A stretch of 39,292 nt of DNA from NCBI GenBank assembly GCA_047971145.1, contig JBKDZL010000025.1:1-39292 (forward strand), written 5' to 3'. Shown piece by piece: positions 16,388-24,679 of the stretch; position 1 is the stretch's first letter, and each line of letters starts with the position of its first letter. The notes under the pieces were generated by a model. That model was not told where the DNA came from. It searched no databases and was given only the letters and a program-made list of their open reading frames with translations. The translations under genes and the position numbers were made by a program. The stretch is from JBKDZL01 sp047971145 (GTDB lineage Bacteria; Bacillota_I; Bacilli_A; Erysipelotrichales; Erysipelotrichaceae).

Positions 16388-19300
16388 TTAAACTATTTTT
16401 ATAAATTTTTCTAAACTAGTGCTATAAATGTAACAAACCACAGGCAACTGATAATAATCATTTATAATTTTTTGATAACTATTTAGTTGATTATGGTAGA
16501 GTGCGCTTAGTTTTTCTTCTGTGGTATCACTATCAGTTTTGAAATCAATGATAATAATTTCCTCATTAGTAAAACTGATAAAGTCAATAAATCCTTGTTT
16601 TAAGCTGCCATCACTTTTCTGAAAATAACCATATTCACAATAGTGTTCCTTTTGCAACAATTCTTTAAAGAAAGAATTTGCTAATAAATTATTTACCACA
16701 GGATATTTTGAAGCGGTTTTGTTGCTGATGCAGTGTTCTATTTCTTTATGAATTTTTGTACCATATTTCATGCCTTCATTATCTTCCCATTCTAAATTAT
16801 AGCCATGGAAAGATGGGGCAAAACTTTCTTGGTTTTGGTTTTCTGGTATTTTGAAGGCAGGATATTTCTTTAAAACAACCTCAGTTTTTTGATAAGCAAG
16901 CTCACTAATTTCACTAATTTTAAATAATTCTTTAGGCACACAAGTGCCCAAAACCCTTAAAAGCCATGTGCTATAGCCACAATAAGCACTCAACAAATCA
17001 AAATTAGTGTTTATTGTACCATAGTTGAAATTTTCTTGATATTTTTTAGAACTAATTGCATCCACATAATAAAATTGATATTTAGCTCTACTTAAAGCTA
17101 CATAGAGTATTCTTAGTTCTTCTTCTATTAATTCTTTAAGTAACTCTTGTTTAATAATTTGACTAGTAAAGGTGGGCTCTTTTATTCTTAGTGGGGCAAT
17201 AATTGGCGCAAAACTTAAGCCAATATTAGCTTTACCGCTGTCATTATTTAAATCTAAAGTACTCAATTTATCATTGCCCCAGATAAAAACGTAAGGATAT
17301 TCTTTTCCTTTAGAGGCATGAATTGTTTCTACTTTTACAACATTATCTTTATTGCCAAAAGTGGTTTTAGTACTTTTTTTGTTATTTAATTGTTTATTAA
17401 AATAAGGAATAAATAAGTTTAGACCATGATTATTTACAGTGGAATAATCACTCGCAATTTTAAGAACTTCTTGGACATTGAAGCGCTCTTGTAGAGTATA
17501 ATTATTTTTACTAAAGTTTTCTAAATTAATCCATAAATTTAGATATCTTAGTATGCTAGTCTTATTTGCTTGGTTGGTCAGCTCGCTAATTATTTGGTAG
17601 GTATTATCATCAAAGGTTCTAAGTTTCTGGTAATAATACTTACTAGCGTTTTTGGCTAATTTTACTAATTTAACTTCATCATATGCAAAGAGGTTTCTTA
17701 AAATTGCGACTAAGGCAATATCATTCTTGTTATCAATTGTAAAGTTAAGGATTGCCTGTAAAGTTAAAACTTTAGGACTGTTGGCAAAACTACCATTAAC
17801 TCTAACTCTCAAGGGAATATTTAACTCTTCAAAGACTTGCTTGAGGATGGCATTATGATTAGCAGAGCGCTCAAGAATAGTTATTTCATGATATTGAACT
17901 CCTTGAGTGTGCAATTCTTGAATTTTATTGGCGATATAAAGAGCTTTTAGTTTAGAATTTTGACTATTTTCTAAACTATTATCATCTTTATTAGTATTTT
18001 CTACTTCTTCTTGGATGAAGACAAACTCAGGAATTAAGTTTTTACTAGGATTACCACAATTAACTAAATCATCTTCACTAAAGATTTTAATAAAACCATT
18101 AGTATTAAAAATATTCTTAAAAAGACTGTTAGTTAAATCAATAATAGGTTTACTACTACGATAATTAGTATTGAGTTTGATTACTACTTGATCATCTTTT
18201 TTTAGATAATCATGAAAAATACTAGGTTGGGCATTTCTAAAACCGTAGATGCTCTGTTTAATATCACCTACTCTAAAAACATTGTTTTTTCTTTGGATTT
18301 TCTTAATAATATTGTCTTGTAAGATATTAGTATCCTGAAACTCATCAATAAAGATATATTCGAATTGTGATTGATATTTTTTGGCGACCAGCTCGTTTTC
18401 ATTTAAAATTTGATAAGCAAACTTTTCCATATCGTCAAAATCTAGTCCAATATTTATTTTTTCTTTTTGATAAGTCACTAAGTATTCTTGAGCTAAATCA
18501 ATAAGATAGCTCAAGCTATCATGGCTGTTTTGATAGGCAATGGGATGATCAGAGTGGTAGTACTTTAAAAGCTTATCATCTAAATTATTAATTTTTTGAT
18601 AAATTTTTTGGTTATATTCTCCGTCAGTTTTTTTAGTTAAGTTAAAGTTAGTATAGTCGAAATAGTCTTTAAGTAGAGTAGAAATATTTTTTATGTCTTG
18701 ATTGCTAATTAGCTTTTTTAAATTTATTAATTTATTTTGATAAATTTGTTGTTTTTTTGTTGAAATTTCTTGGTAATTTAAATCGCTAATTAAGCTTTGT
18801 AATTCTAATAAGATTCTAACAAAATGGTATTGATATAAACTATTTAAATTGGTGATAACATTACTATTTAAATCATAATAGGAAAGAGCTTGTCTTTTAA
18901 AATCTGAGATATTAGTTGCTGCCTTAATTATCTTTGCTAAATTTATCAGATATTCAAATAGAGGCTCTAAGTCTCCAGCTCTACTTAGATGGTTTAATAC
19001 GTAGTTTTGTAAGGGGGCATCTAAAATATGTTTGTCGAGAACACTTTGTAAAGCTTTTTCTTGTAATATTTGAGTTTGAGTTACATCACTTAAATTTAGA
19101 GCAGTTTGGGCAGTAATATTAATTAGAGGAAAATAACTTCTAACAATTTTATTGCAAAAACTATGGATCGTTGAAATATCTGAGTTGTTAATTTTTGCGA
19201 TTTGATTGGCAATAAATTCGGTAGGATTAGCTAAATAAAGTGCATTTAATTTTTTACTGATGCGATAGCGCATTTCTGCGGCCGCATTGTCAGTAAAAGT

Positions 19301-19468
19301 TAAAACTAAAATTTTATCAATTGGCACTTGTTTTTCAATAACAATTTTAATTACTCTTTCAGTTAAAATAGCAGTTTTACCACTACCTGCACTTGCCGCA
19401 ACAATGACATTTTTATCTAGAGTATTAATAGCTTGTAGTTGTTGTTGATTAAAGCTTACTTTGCTCAT
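16388..19468 (-). CDS. addA: ATP-dependent helicase/nuclease subunit A
   Basis: AddA is the UvrD-like helicase and one nuclease of the AddAB complex that processes double-strand breaks to Chi for recombination. Walker A is SAGSGKT (Lys31), Walker B is FIDEFQDTN, and motifs V and VI are ETIHASKGKEYPYV and ILYVALSRAK. The C-terminal RecB-type nuclease shows GTKIHKEIEH and IDFISFTNEEIIIIDFKTD. At 1026 residues it is shorter than Bacillus AddA (about 1230) but has all motifs. It overlaps addB by 20 bases and has AAGGAG before its ATG. Confidence 0.95.
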   Translation of the reverse strand: MSKVSFNQQQLQAINTLDKNVIVAASAGSGKTAILTERVIKIVIEKQVPIDKILVLTFTDNAAAEMRYRISKKLNALYLANPTEFIANQIAKINNSDISTIHSFCNKIVRSYFPLINITAQTALNLSDVTQTQILQEKALQSVLDKHILDAPLQNYVLNHLSRAGDLEPLFEYLINLAKIIKAATNISDFKRQALSYYDLNSNVITNLNSLYQYHFVRILLELQSLISDLNYQEISTKKQQIYQNKLINLKKLISNQDIKNISTLLKDYFDYTNFNLTKKTDGEYNQKIYQKINNLDDKLLKYYHSDHPIAYQNSHDSLSYLIDLAQEYLVTYQKEKINIGLDFDDMEKFAYQILNENELVAKKYQSQFEYIFIDEFQDTNILQDNIIKKIQRKNNVFRVGDIKQSIYGFRNAQPSIFHDYLKKDDQVVIKLNTNYRSSKPIIDLTNSLFKNIFNTNGFIKIFSEDDLVNCGNPSKNLIPEFVFIQEEVENTNKDDNSLENSQNSKLKALYIANKIQELHTQGVQYHEITILERSANHNAILKQVFEELNIPLRVRVNGSFANSPKVLTLQAILNFTIDNKNDIALVAILRNLFAYDEVKLVKLAKNASKYYYQKLRTFDDNTYQIISELTNQANKTSILRYLNLWINLENFSKNNYTLQERFNVQEVLKIASDYSTVNNHGLNLFIPYFNKQLNNKKSTKTTFGNKDNVVKVETIHASKGKEYPYVFIWGNDKLSTLDLNNDSGKANIGLSFAPIIAPLRIKEPTFTSQIIKQELLKELIEEELRILYVALSRAKYQFYYVDAISSKKYQENFNYGTINTNFDLLSAYCGYSTWLLRVLGTCVPKELFKISEISELAYQKTEVVLKKYPAFKIPENQNQESFAPSFHGYNLEWEDNEGMKYGTKIHKEIEHCISNKTASKYPVVNNLLANSFFKELLQKEHYCEYGYFQKSDGSLKQGFIDFISFTNEEIIIIDFKTDSDTTEEKLSALYHNQLNSYQKIINDYYQLPVVCYIYSTSLEKFIKIV

Positions 19469-22016
19469 ACTCGCTCCTTAGTACTTTTTGGAAGTACTCT
19501 TCATTGTCTAAATCTTTTGGTTTACTTGGTATTGTTCTAGCTAAACCATTAAATTGGCAGATAGCTCTATAATTGCAGTAGGTACAATTATTCTCAATTG
19601 GATTAATATTTATAACACCATTTTGTAGTTTGAATACTAATAATTCATATAATTGTTTTAGCTGACTGATTAACTCAACAGCATTAACACTACCACTCAA
19701 GCTACCATCAACTTTATATTTTAAACCTTTAATGGCGCTTTGCTCAATATTAAAATCACTAATTGTTTGAATATTGTCAGTAAGAGTTAAACCTGATAAT
19801 TCTAAATCATTTTGGATAATATTATGATAAGTATCAGCAATAAAGCCTTTCTTTACTTGAATTTTAAAGCTATGTTTATTGATGTTATTAAGCATTGGTA
19901 CATAATACAAACCATTTACTTGATAAGTTGGGTAGTTATCATTCACTACTAAAAGATAAGTCAATAGTTGCAATTTAATGCCATAGACAAAATCATTAAA
20001 ACTAAAGTTAGTATTGCCAGTTTTATAGTCTTTAATTAAAAGATTGCTCTCTAACTTGTCGATACGATCAATAATTGAGGTGATATTAACATTAATGTCT
20101 TTAATATTAATCGTAGTTGTTAGTGTTTTTTCTAACTCAAAGGGTTCGTAGTTACTTTGTTTTTCAATGTTATTTAGTTTTGTGAGGGCAATTGTAAGAT
20201 GTTGTAATAATTGTTTAAGAGCTAGTTGGTAGTAGGGTTGTTTATAAGTGTAAAGATGCTGGAAGTCAATACTACTATTAATTATTTCTTTTAACTCATC
20301 TTCATCGATATGATTTAGATATTCTTTTTGATATTTTTCTACTAGAATATTTAGTGCTTTATGAATGATATTACCAGTAGTTAAGGCACTAAAATTATTT
20401 GAGAGAGGTTCACTTAATTTTAAACCTTTATTTAAATAGTAGGCATAGTTGCATTTGTTATAGCGCTCAAAGCTGGTGATAGATCCAGCTATTGTCTTAT
20501 CTTTAAAAAATAAATCATTTGCCATTTCTGGGGGTAATTTTAATTGATAAGTGTAATCATAATTGTTTTGATAAGCAATTATTGGTTCAATATTTTCTTG
20601 TTGATAATTATTAAAGACTTCAAAAAGTTGTTTGTCACACTCAACCTCACTACCATTTAAGTCGATAGTATGATAACTGATGATTACTTTTTGCTCAGCT
20701 AAAACACTTAGTTGTGCTAATTTTAAAGCTTGTGTTTCTTGCTTTGTAAGCTTTGGAAGTTTTAATTGTTCAAGAGCGGTTTCACTCAGCAAAGCAGGAT
20801 AAAAATAGTTTAGTAAATAACTATCATTATTAGTACCTAAGCGATAATGATACTTAGTAGAAACAATATCGTGATGATGAGTTAAACTTAACTTACTTAT
20901 TACTTTAAGCTTTATGGTATTTAGAAGATAATCAACCAGATTAAAAATATTATTATGATAGTCTTGCTTGATTAGTTTGAAAGTGTTTTTAATAGTAAAA
21001 TAAAGTTTTTCATCACTAGCACTGTGGATTAATTGTTTGCCACAATTGTAAAGTGACTTGATATAGCTTTGATAAGAATTAAAGTCTTTATTTAATAAAG
21101 GTTCTAATATTTCTAACAGCTTTAATCTTGCTGCTTCAGCTTGGGGGTAATGATAGTTTTCAATAGCATCAAAAGGTTCATTAAGCTTATTTAAAGGATA
21201 GTTTAAATCTATTAAATAATATTGAAGAGCTTTTGTTTTGTTTGGCTGTAAATAGTAACTTAATGCAAGTATGTTTTCACGATTTAGCTCGTTCCAAGTT
21301 AAGCTATTCATTAATTTTAGACTATTAATTAAATATTCGCTATTGTTATCCAATTGTAATAAATTATATTTGGCAAAGATATTATAAATATCATTTTTAT
21401 ACTCTTCAGGATAGCTAACTCTAATATCTTCTAAAGGAAGATTGTTCTTTATGATACTTTGGGCACTCCATTCTATCTCATCAATAACACTCTGGGCTTC
21501 TTTAACTTCAAGTAGAGGTGCACTTTCAAGATAGATATGGTTTTTAAATTTTCTTAATAGTAAATTTTCCAAAGGGTGATTGCTGTAGTATTGATAAATA
21601 TAAAAATTCTGATCAATTGGAGAGTCCAAACAATTAAGCAAGGCAGCTTCATAGGTTTTAAGTTTAACCATTTTTGATAAAAGCAGTTTAATATCACTAT
21701 CTGCTGAGCTATTGTTAGGATAATCCTCTATATTAGCTTGATGCTTTTGAATAGTGGTATATACACTTAAGAGCTCTTGAGCAAAAGTTATTGAACCTTC
21801 AATAGATTTGTAAAAAGTTAAGTTATTTATTTCCTGGGAAATTATTTCCAATGTTTGAAATATTAACTCAGGAGTACTATCATATTTTTCTTTAATATTA
21901 AAATAACCACTTAAATCTTTAGTTACAATATTACCTAAAAAGTTCTCTTCCTTTAGTAGAGAGTTAATTAAACTATTTCTTTGTTGATATTTTACTAGAT
22001 AAAATTTACTACTCAT
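19449..22016 (-). CDS. addB: ATP-dependent helicase/nuclease subunit B (AddB/RexB type)
   Basis: This 855-residue partner of AddA has the C-terminal RecB-type nuclease (LIKDYKTGN) and the four-cysteine iron-sulfur signature: one Cys in NKCNYAYY near residue 520 and CTYCNYRAIC near residue 808. The N-terminus FYLVKYQQRNSLINSLL aligns with the AddB start, but the P-loop found in Bacillus (GxSGSGKT) is replaced by residues without Gly-Lys-Thr. Streptococcal RexB also lacks it. The protein is much shorter than Bacillus AddB (about 1166). It overlaps nudF by 8 bases with no ribosome binding site, so translation is probably coupled. Confidence 0.88.
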   Translation of the reverse strand: MSSKFYLVKYQQRNSLINSLLKEENFLGNIVTKDLSGYFNIKEKYDSTPELIFQTLEIISQEINNLTFYKSIEGSITFAQELLSVYTTIQKHQANIEDYPNNSSADSDIKLLLSKMVKLKTYEAALLNCLDSPIDQNFYIYQYYSNHPLENLLLRKFKNHIYLESAPLLEVKEAQSVIDEIEWSAQSIIKNNLPLEDIRVSYPEEYKNDIYNIFAKYNLLQLDNNSEYLINSLKLMNSLTWNELNRENILALSYYLQPNKTKALQYYLIDLNYPLNKLNEPFDAIENYHYPQAEAARLKLLEILEPLLNKDFNSYQSYIKSLYNCGKQLIHSASDEKLYFTIKNTFKLIKQDYHNNIFNLVDYLLNTIKLKVISKLSLTHHHDIVSTKYHYRLGTNNDSYLLNYFYPALLSETALEQLKLPKLTKQETQALKLAQLSVLAEQKVIISYHTIDLNGSEVECDKQLFEVFNNYQQENIEPIIAYQNNYDYTYQLKLPPEMANDLFFKDKTIAGSITSFERYNKCNYAYYLNKGLKLSEPLSNNFSALTTGNIIHKALNILVEKYQKEYLNHIDEDELKEIINSSIDFQHLYTYKQPYYQLALKQLLQHLTIALTKLNNIEKQSNYEPFELEKTLTTTINIKDINVNITSIIDRIDKLESNLLIKDYKTGNTNFSFNDFVYGIKLQLLTYLLVVNDNYPTYQVNGLYYVPMLNNINKHSFKIQVKKGFIADTYHNIIQNDLELSGLTLTDNIQTISDFNIEQSAIKGLKYKVDGSLSGSVNAVELISQLKQLYELLVFKLQNGVININPIENNCTYCNYRAICQFNGLARTIPSKPKDLDNEEYFQKVLRSEYEQSKL

Positions 22017-22527
22017 TAGCCCAGACCTTTAAACATAGTACTTGGGTTTTTCCATCGGGCAGCTGATTGCTTAATATTTTTTCTTTTAATTTTTGCTTAT
22101 CAATGCTTAGAACTTTGAGGTATTCGCCCTCATCTAAATTAGCGCCCACATATTTTAAATCTTTTGCTTGATATAAATGGATTACTTCATCATCATAGGC
22201 ACAAGTAGGATAGAACTCTCCCAGTGAGATTAATCTTTGAGCTTGATAACCCGTTTCCTCTTGAAATTCTCTCAAGGCTGCTTGATAAGGGTCTTCAGCT
22301 TTTTCTAATTTGCCAGCTGGTAATTCCAAGAGTTCTTGGTTGAAAGGGTAGCGAAATTGTTTAACCAAAAGTACTTTATCATCAATTTCCCCGTAAATAC
22401 AAACACCTCCTGGGTGTCTGATTACTTCTCTGGTTACAATTTTGTTGTCTAATTCAGCGTGGTCTAAATAAACATCAAGGATTTTTCCTTTAAAAATTTG
22501 TTTGCTGTCAATTTTCTTTTCTTGCAT
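22009..22527 (-). CDS. nudF: NUDIX hydrolase, probable ADP-ribose pyrophosphatase
   Basis: The Nudix box is complete at residues 72-94 (GKLEKAE, then REFQEETGY), matching Gx5Ex7REUxEExGU. The N-terminal QIFKGKILDVYLDHAEL and VIRHPGGVCI regions match ADP-ribose pyrophosphatases such as B. subtilis NudF. It would cleave ADP-ribose to AMP and ribose-5-phosphate. ATG 22527 gives 172 residues and aligns with NudF. The in-frame GTG at 22551 lies upstream of a TATAAT that is six bases before ATG 22527, so a leaderless start is likely. It is the first gene of the operon with addB, addA and yfcE. Confidence 0.9.
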   Translation of the reverse strand: MQEKKIDSKQIFKGKILDVYLDHAELDNKIVTREVIRHPGGVCIYGEIDDKVLLVKQFRYPFNQELLELPAGKLEKAEDPYQAALREFQEETGYQAQRLISLGEFYPTCAYDDEVIHLYQAKDLKYVGANLDEGEYLKVLSIDKQKLKEKILSNQLPDGKTQVLCLKVWANE

Positions 22528-22533
22528 AATATG

Positions 22534-22539
22534 ATTATA
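22534..22539 (-). promoter_or_regulatory. -10 box six bases before the nudF ATG
   Basis: On the minus strand TATAAT (22534-22539) is six bases from ATG 22527, with no Shine-Dalgarno sequence and only a weak -35. This is the same geometry as at 1103-1115 and 14674-14686. Confidence 0.45.
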
Positions 22540-22577
22540 TAATAAATTCACTTATTAAGTTAGACTTTTTAAATAGC

Positions 22578-22606
22578 TTGATATTTATGATAGTTTTTTA
22601 TATTAT
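22578..22606 (+). promoter_or_regulatory. Promoter of tRNA-Thr
   Basis: TTGATA (22578-22583) and TATTAT (22601-22606) are exactly 17 bases apart. The tRNA begins eight bases after the -10. Confidence 0.7.
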
Positions 22607-22614
22607 TAATATAT

Positions 22615-22689
22615 GCCGCTGTAGCTTAGGGGTATAGCGTTCCCATGGTAAGGGAGAGGTCGAGTGTTCAATTCACTTCAGCGGCACCA
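22615..22689 (+). tRNA. tRNA-Thr (anticodon GGT)
   Basis: The acceptor stem GCCGCTG/CAGCGGC is perfect, and CCA is encoded (22687-22689) after discriminator A. The anticodon stem TTCCC/GGGAG holds the loop ATGGTAA with anticodon GGT at 22647-22649, which reads ACC/ACU threonine codons. The T arm is GAGTG-TTCAATT-CACTT. Two positions are unusual: A at position 32, where a pyrimidine is normal, and a T-T mismatch in the D stem that leaves it three base pairs. Confidence 0.9.
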
Positions 22690-22700
22690 TGTGTAATTAG

Positions 22701-22727
22701 AGCCTTTATTTAAAGGCTTTTATTTTT
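22701..22727 (+). terminator. Intrinsic terminator after tRNA-Thr
   Basis: AGCCTTTA / TAAAGGCT (22701-22718) is followed by TTTATTTTT. Confidence 0.8.
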
Positions 22728-22993
22728 GATTGAGAGCATCTTTATATAGTTATTTAATTGGTTTTGAGTAGTCTAATCCAGTATAAAAATTAGGTTTAAT
22801 ATTAGGTAATTTAAAACCATATTTGTGTGGGATGTTGCTTCTCAATGGTAAAAACTATAATTGTTTGAATTTGCTTTCATTGCTAAATAATATGGTCGAG
22901 CAGGATTTTACATATGTTGTTTTAATTCTGAAATTCTGGAATAGTTTAATTCATAAACAGCAATATTTTTATTCATACAAGTATCTTAATATA

Positions 22994-23018
22994 AAAAGAG
23001 AACAGAAAGTTCTCTTTT
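22994..23018 (+). terminator. Strong hairpin terminator with no obvious gene upstream
   Basis: A 10-bp perfect stem AAAAGAGAAC / GTTCTCTTTT with loop AGAAA ends in a T run. It should stop transcription rightward. Its upstream transcript, between the tRNA terminator and this point, is unidentified. Confidence 0.65.
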
Positions 23019-23171
23019 ATCATTTGATAGCCATATTTTTTTACAAGGATTAGGAAGTCTCTGACCTTGAAGTAATTATATTGTACAGTTAAGATATAAA
23101 GGTGTTAAGAATACCTCTAATATTGAGTTTTTCTGGAAGGACTAATTTCAATTATTCTGTGAGGTATGATT

Positions 23172-23264
23172 ATGAATAAATTTCAAAAAATAATAATTGC
23201 TTTTGTAAGTGGTGTATTAGTGCTTTATATAATCGGTTTTCCAACTTTATTTAAGATAGTTTAA
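23172..23264 (+). CDS. Possible 30-residue single-span membrane peptide
   Basis: The frame encodes a 30-residue peptide: a short basic start (MNKFQK), a hydrophobic span (IIIAFVSGVLVLYIIGF) and a short tail ending KIV. GAGG at 23161-23164 lies seven bases before this ATG, a good spacing; the in-frame ATG at 23166 is too close to it. A possible promoter lies at 23067-23095. I recognise no family. Being short, the frame could be chance, but the good ribosome binding site and one clean membrane segment are in its favour. Confidence 0.4.
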   Translation: MNKFQKIIIAFVSGVLVLYIIGFPTLFKIV

Positions 23265-23392
23265 AAAGGGATTGCAGCAAATAAATTCAGGTAAAATTAG
23301 TTTTGTAAATAAAACTTTTAATAAAGTCAGAGCTTCTTGATTATTAAATCTATGATACTTTAAAATATAGATAAATCGATAAGTTTTTTAAT

Positions 23393-24541
23393 TTACTTAT
23401 ATGATTTTAATAACTCTTTTTTACTATTATACATATTAATCTTACTTAGATTTAAATAGCCTTGACACAAGATAATAGATAAGCCAAACATTCTGGTAGC
23501 TGAGTTTAGATTAGAAACTGATAATTCTTGATACTTAATAATTGGTGAATAGATTTTCGTTTTTAAGATTTCTATTGACTTAGGTATTTGTTGTAATATT
23601 TGACAATTAATTTTAATTATTGCCGGATCGATGATCAAAAATAGATTCCTTAATCCATAAGCTAAGTAACTTAAATATTCATTATAAATTGGTAGAATAA
23701 TCTCATTATTTTCATTGTAAAGTTGAACTAATTTATCAATAGATGCATCTTCAATGCCTTGATCAATCATTTTATTAATAAGTTGAGGATAAGAGATTTC
23801 AGTTTCTAAACAGCCCTTGGAGCCACAAGAACAAAGAGATTCATGATTCCATAAACCAAAGTGCCCCAACTCCAAAGAATAGCCAGAATCACCAATAAAT
23901 AATTTATCGTTAAAAATAAAGCCTGCTCCTACACCAGAGTGAACAGTTACTGATAATAGTGATTCATCATTTAAATCTGCAATTGCTGCCTCACTAACTG
24001 CGGTAACATTTGCCACATTCACCACTGTTGTAAAAATATTATATTTGTTTTCTAAAGAACTTTTTAAATTTAAATTATTCCAATCGGTATTAGGTGCAAA
24101 TCTAATTGAGTGCTGTTTATCCACAATACCATGAACCGCAATACCGATACCAATAATACTATGAGTAGCTTTATCGATGAACTCATCAATAATCATTTCT
24201 AATTTAGAAAAAAGTGTCACCACATCCAAGACATCAATTTTGTATGAAGCCATTTCGATATTATAACCCAAGGAAGTATTTAAAAAAGCATGAATAAAAT
24301 AACGATCAATTTCAATAATAATAGTATTAGAAAACTTGTGGTTGAAACTAATAACATTTTTGTTTTTTATTGGTTCAATCTTAATTAAATTCATTTTTTT
24401 TAAATTGATCATTTCTTTTGAAACGATGGAACGATTAATCTTGGTTTTATTGGCGATTTCATTTTGGGATATTTCGTTATATTTAATTATACACTCAATG
24501 ATAGCTCTACAGTTATTATTTAAATCAATAGGTTTTAACAT
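23393..24541 (-). CDS. ROK-family transcriptional regulator, probable glucuronide-locus regulator
   Basis: The 382-residue protein has an N-terminal winged helix-turn-helix (residues about 10-60, EISQNEIANKTKINRSIVSKEM) followed by a ROK domain. The ROK zinc cluster is visible (ELGHFGLW, then CSCGSKGCLE), as are the glycine-rich loops (IGIGIAVHGIVD, SGVGAGFIF). Family members such as XylR, NagC and Mlc bind sugar or sugar-phosphate ligands and usually repress. It is divergent from uxuA, so it most likely controls the uronate genes. Its own -35 region overlaps the palindrome at 24598-24614, which suggests autoregulation. The inducer, possibly glucuronate, fructuronate or mannonate, is inferred. 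Confidence 0.88.
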   Translation of the reverse strand: MLKPIDLNNNCRAIIECIIKYNEISQNEIANKTKINRSIVSKEMINLKKMNLIKIEPIKNKNVISFNHKFSNTIIIEIDRYFIHAFLNTSLGYNIEMASYKIDVLDVVTLFSKLEMIIDEFIDKATHSIIGIGIAVHGIVDKQHSIRFAPNTDWNNLNLKSSLENKYNIFTTVVNVANVTAVSEAAIADLNDESLLSVTVHSGVGAGFIFNDKLFIGDSGYSLELGHFGLWNHESLCSCGSKGCLETEISYPQLINKMIDQGIEDASIDKLVQLYNENNEIILPIYNEYLSYLAYGLRNLFLIIDPAIIKINCQILQQIPKSIEILKTKIYSPIIKYQELSVSNLNSATRMFGLSIILCQGYLNLSKINMYNSKKELLKSYK

Positions 24542-24569
24542 AGTTTAATCTCACTTTCATACTTTAAAT

Positions 24570-24578
24570 ATTATAACA
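24570..24578 (-). promoter_or_regulatory. Extended -10 promoter of the ROK regulator gene
   Basis: On the minus strand TGTTATAAT has TATAAT at 24570-24575 with TG upstream. The -35 position would fall near 24593-24598, touching the palindrome at 24598-24614. Confidence 0.5.
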
Positions 24579-24597
24579 TAAACTTTATTAATAATAA

Positions 24598-24614
24598 TGT
24601 TTAAAAAATAAACA
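24598..24614. promoter_or_regulatory. Operator-like palindrome between the ROK gene and uxuA
   Basis: TGTTTAAAAAATAAACA is a 17-base inverted repeat (TGTTTA, five bases, TAAACA). The identical 17-mer lies upstream of the symporter gene (32171-32187), and a close copy lies upstream of uidA (32038-32054). A degenerate second half-site TGTTT at 24620-24624 overlaps the uxuA -35. TGTTT/AAACA arms resemble those of ROK-family XylR operators. Confidence 0.75.
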
Positions 24615-24622
24615 CTTATTGT

Positions 24623-24651
24623 TTGACTGAAATAATTAGCTTTGATATAAT
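24623..24651 (+). promoter_or_regulatory. Strong promoter of the uxuA-kdgK operon
   Basis: TTGACT (24623-24628) and TATAAT (24646-24651) are 17 bases apart, with TG one base before the -10. The palindrome ends nine bases upstream of the -35. Confidence 0.8.
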
Positions 24652-24679
24652 TTACTTATAAAAAGCAAGGAGGAATAAA

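Larger units (their letters stand above)
22728..23392. other. Gene-sparse interval between tRNA-Thr and the ROK regulator
   Basis: No recognisable protein is encoded here. A 76-codon open frame at 22823-23053 runs through a strong hairpin, has no ribosome binding site and matches no family I know, so it was not called. The interval holds a terminator-like hairpin (22994-23018), a small hairpin AGGTGTT/AATACCT near 23100-23116, a possible promoter (TTGAAG 23067-23072, TAAGAT 23090-23095) and one tiny open frame (23172-23264). It may hold a decayed gene or a small RNA. Confidence 0.5.

Noticed and set aside
22823..23053. A 76-codon open frame after the tRNA
   Set aside because: It has no ribosome binding site, resembles no family I know, and runs through the strong terminator hairpin at 22994-23018.
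22615..23392. tRNA-Thr as an integration site for a mobile element
   Set aside because: No integrase is present and I saw no second copy of the tRNA 3' end in the window.
24598..24614. Palindrome before uxuA as a CcpA catabolite (cre) site
   Set aside because: It lacks the central CG and the TGNAANCGNTNNCA pattern, and its copies occur only at the glucuronide promoters.
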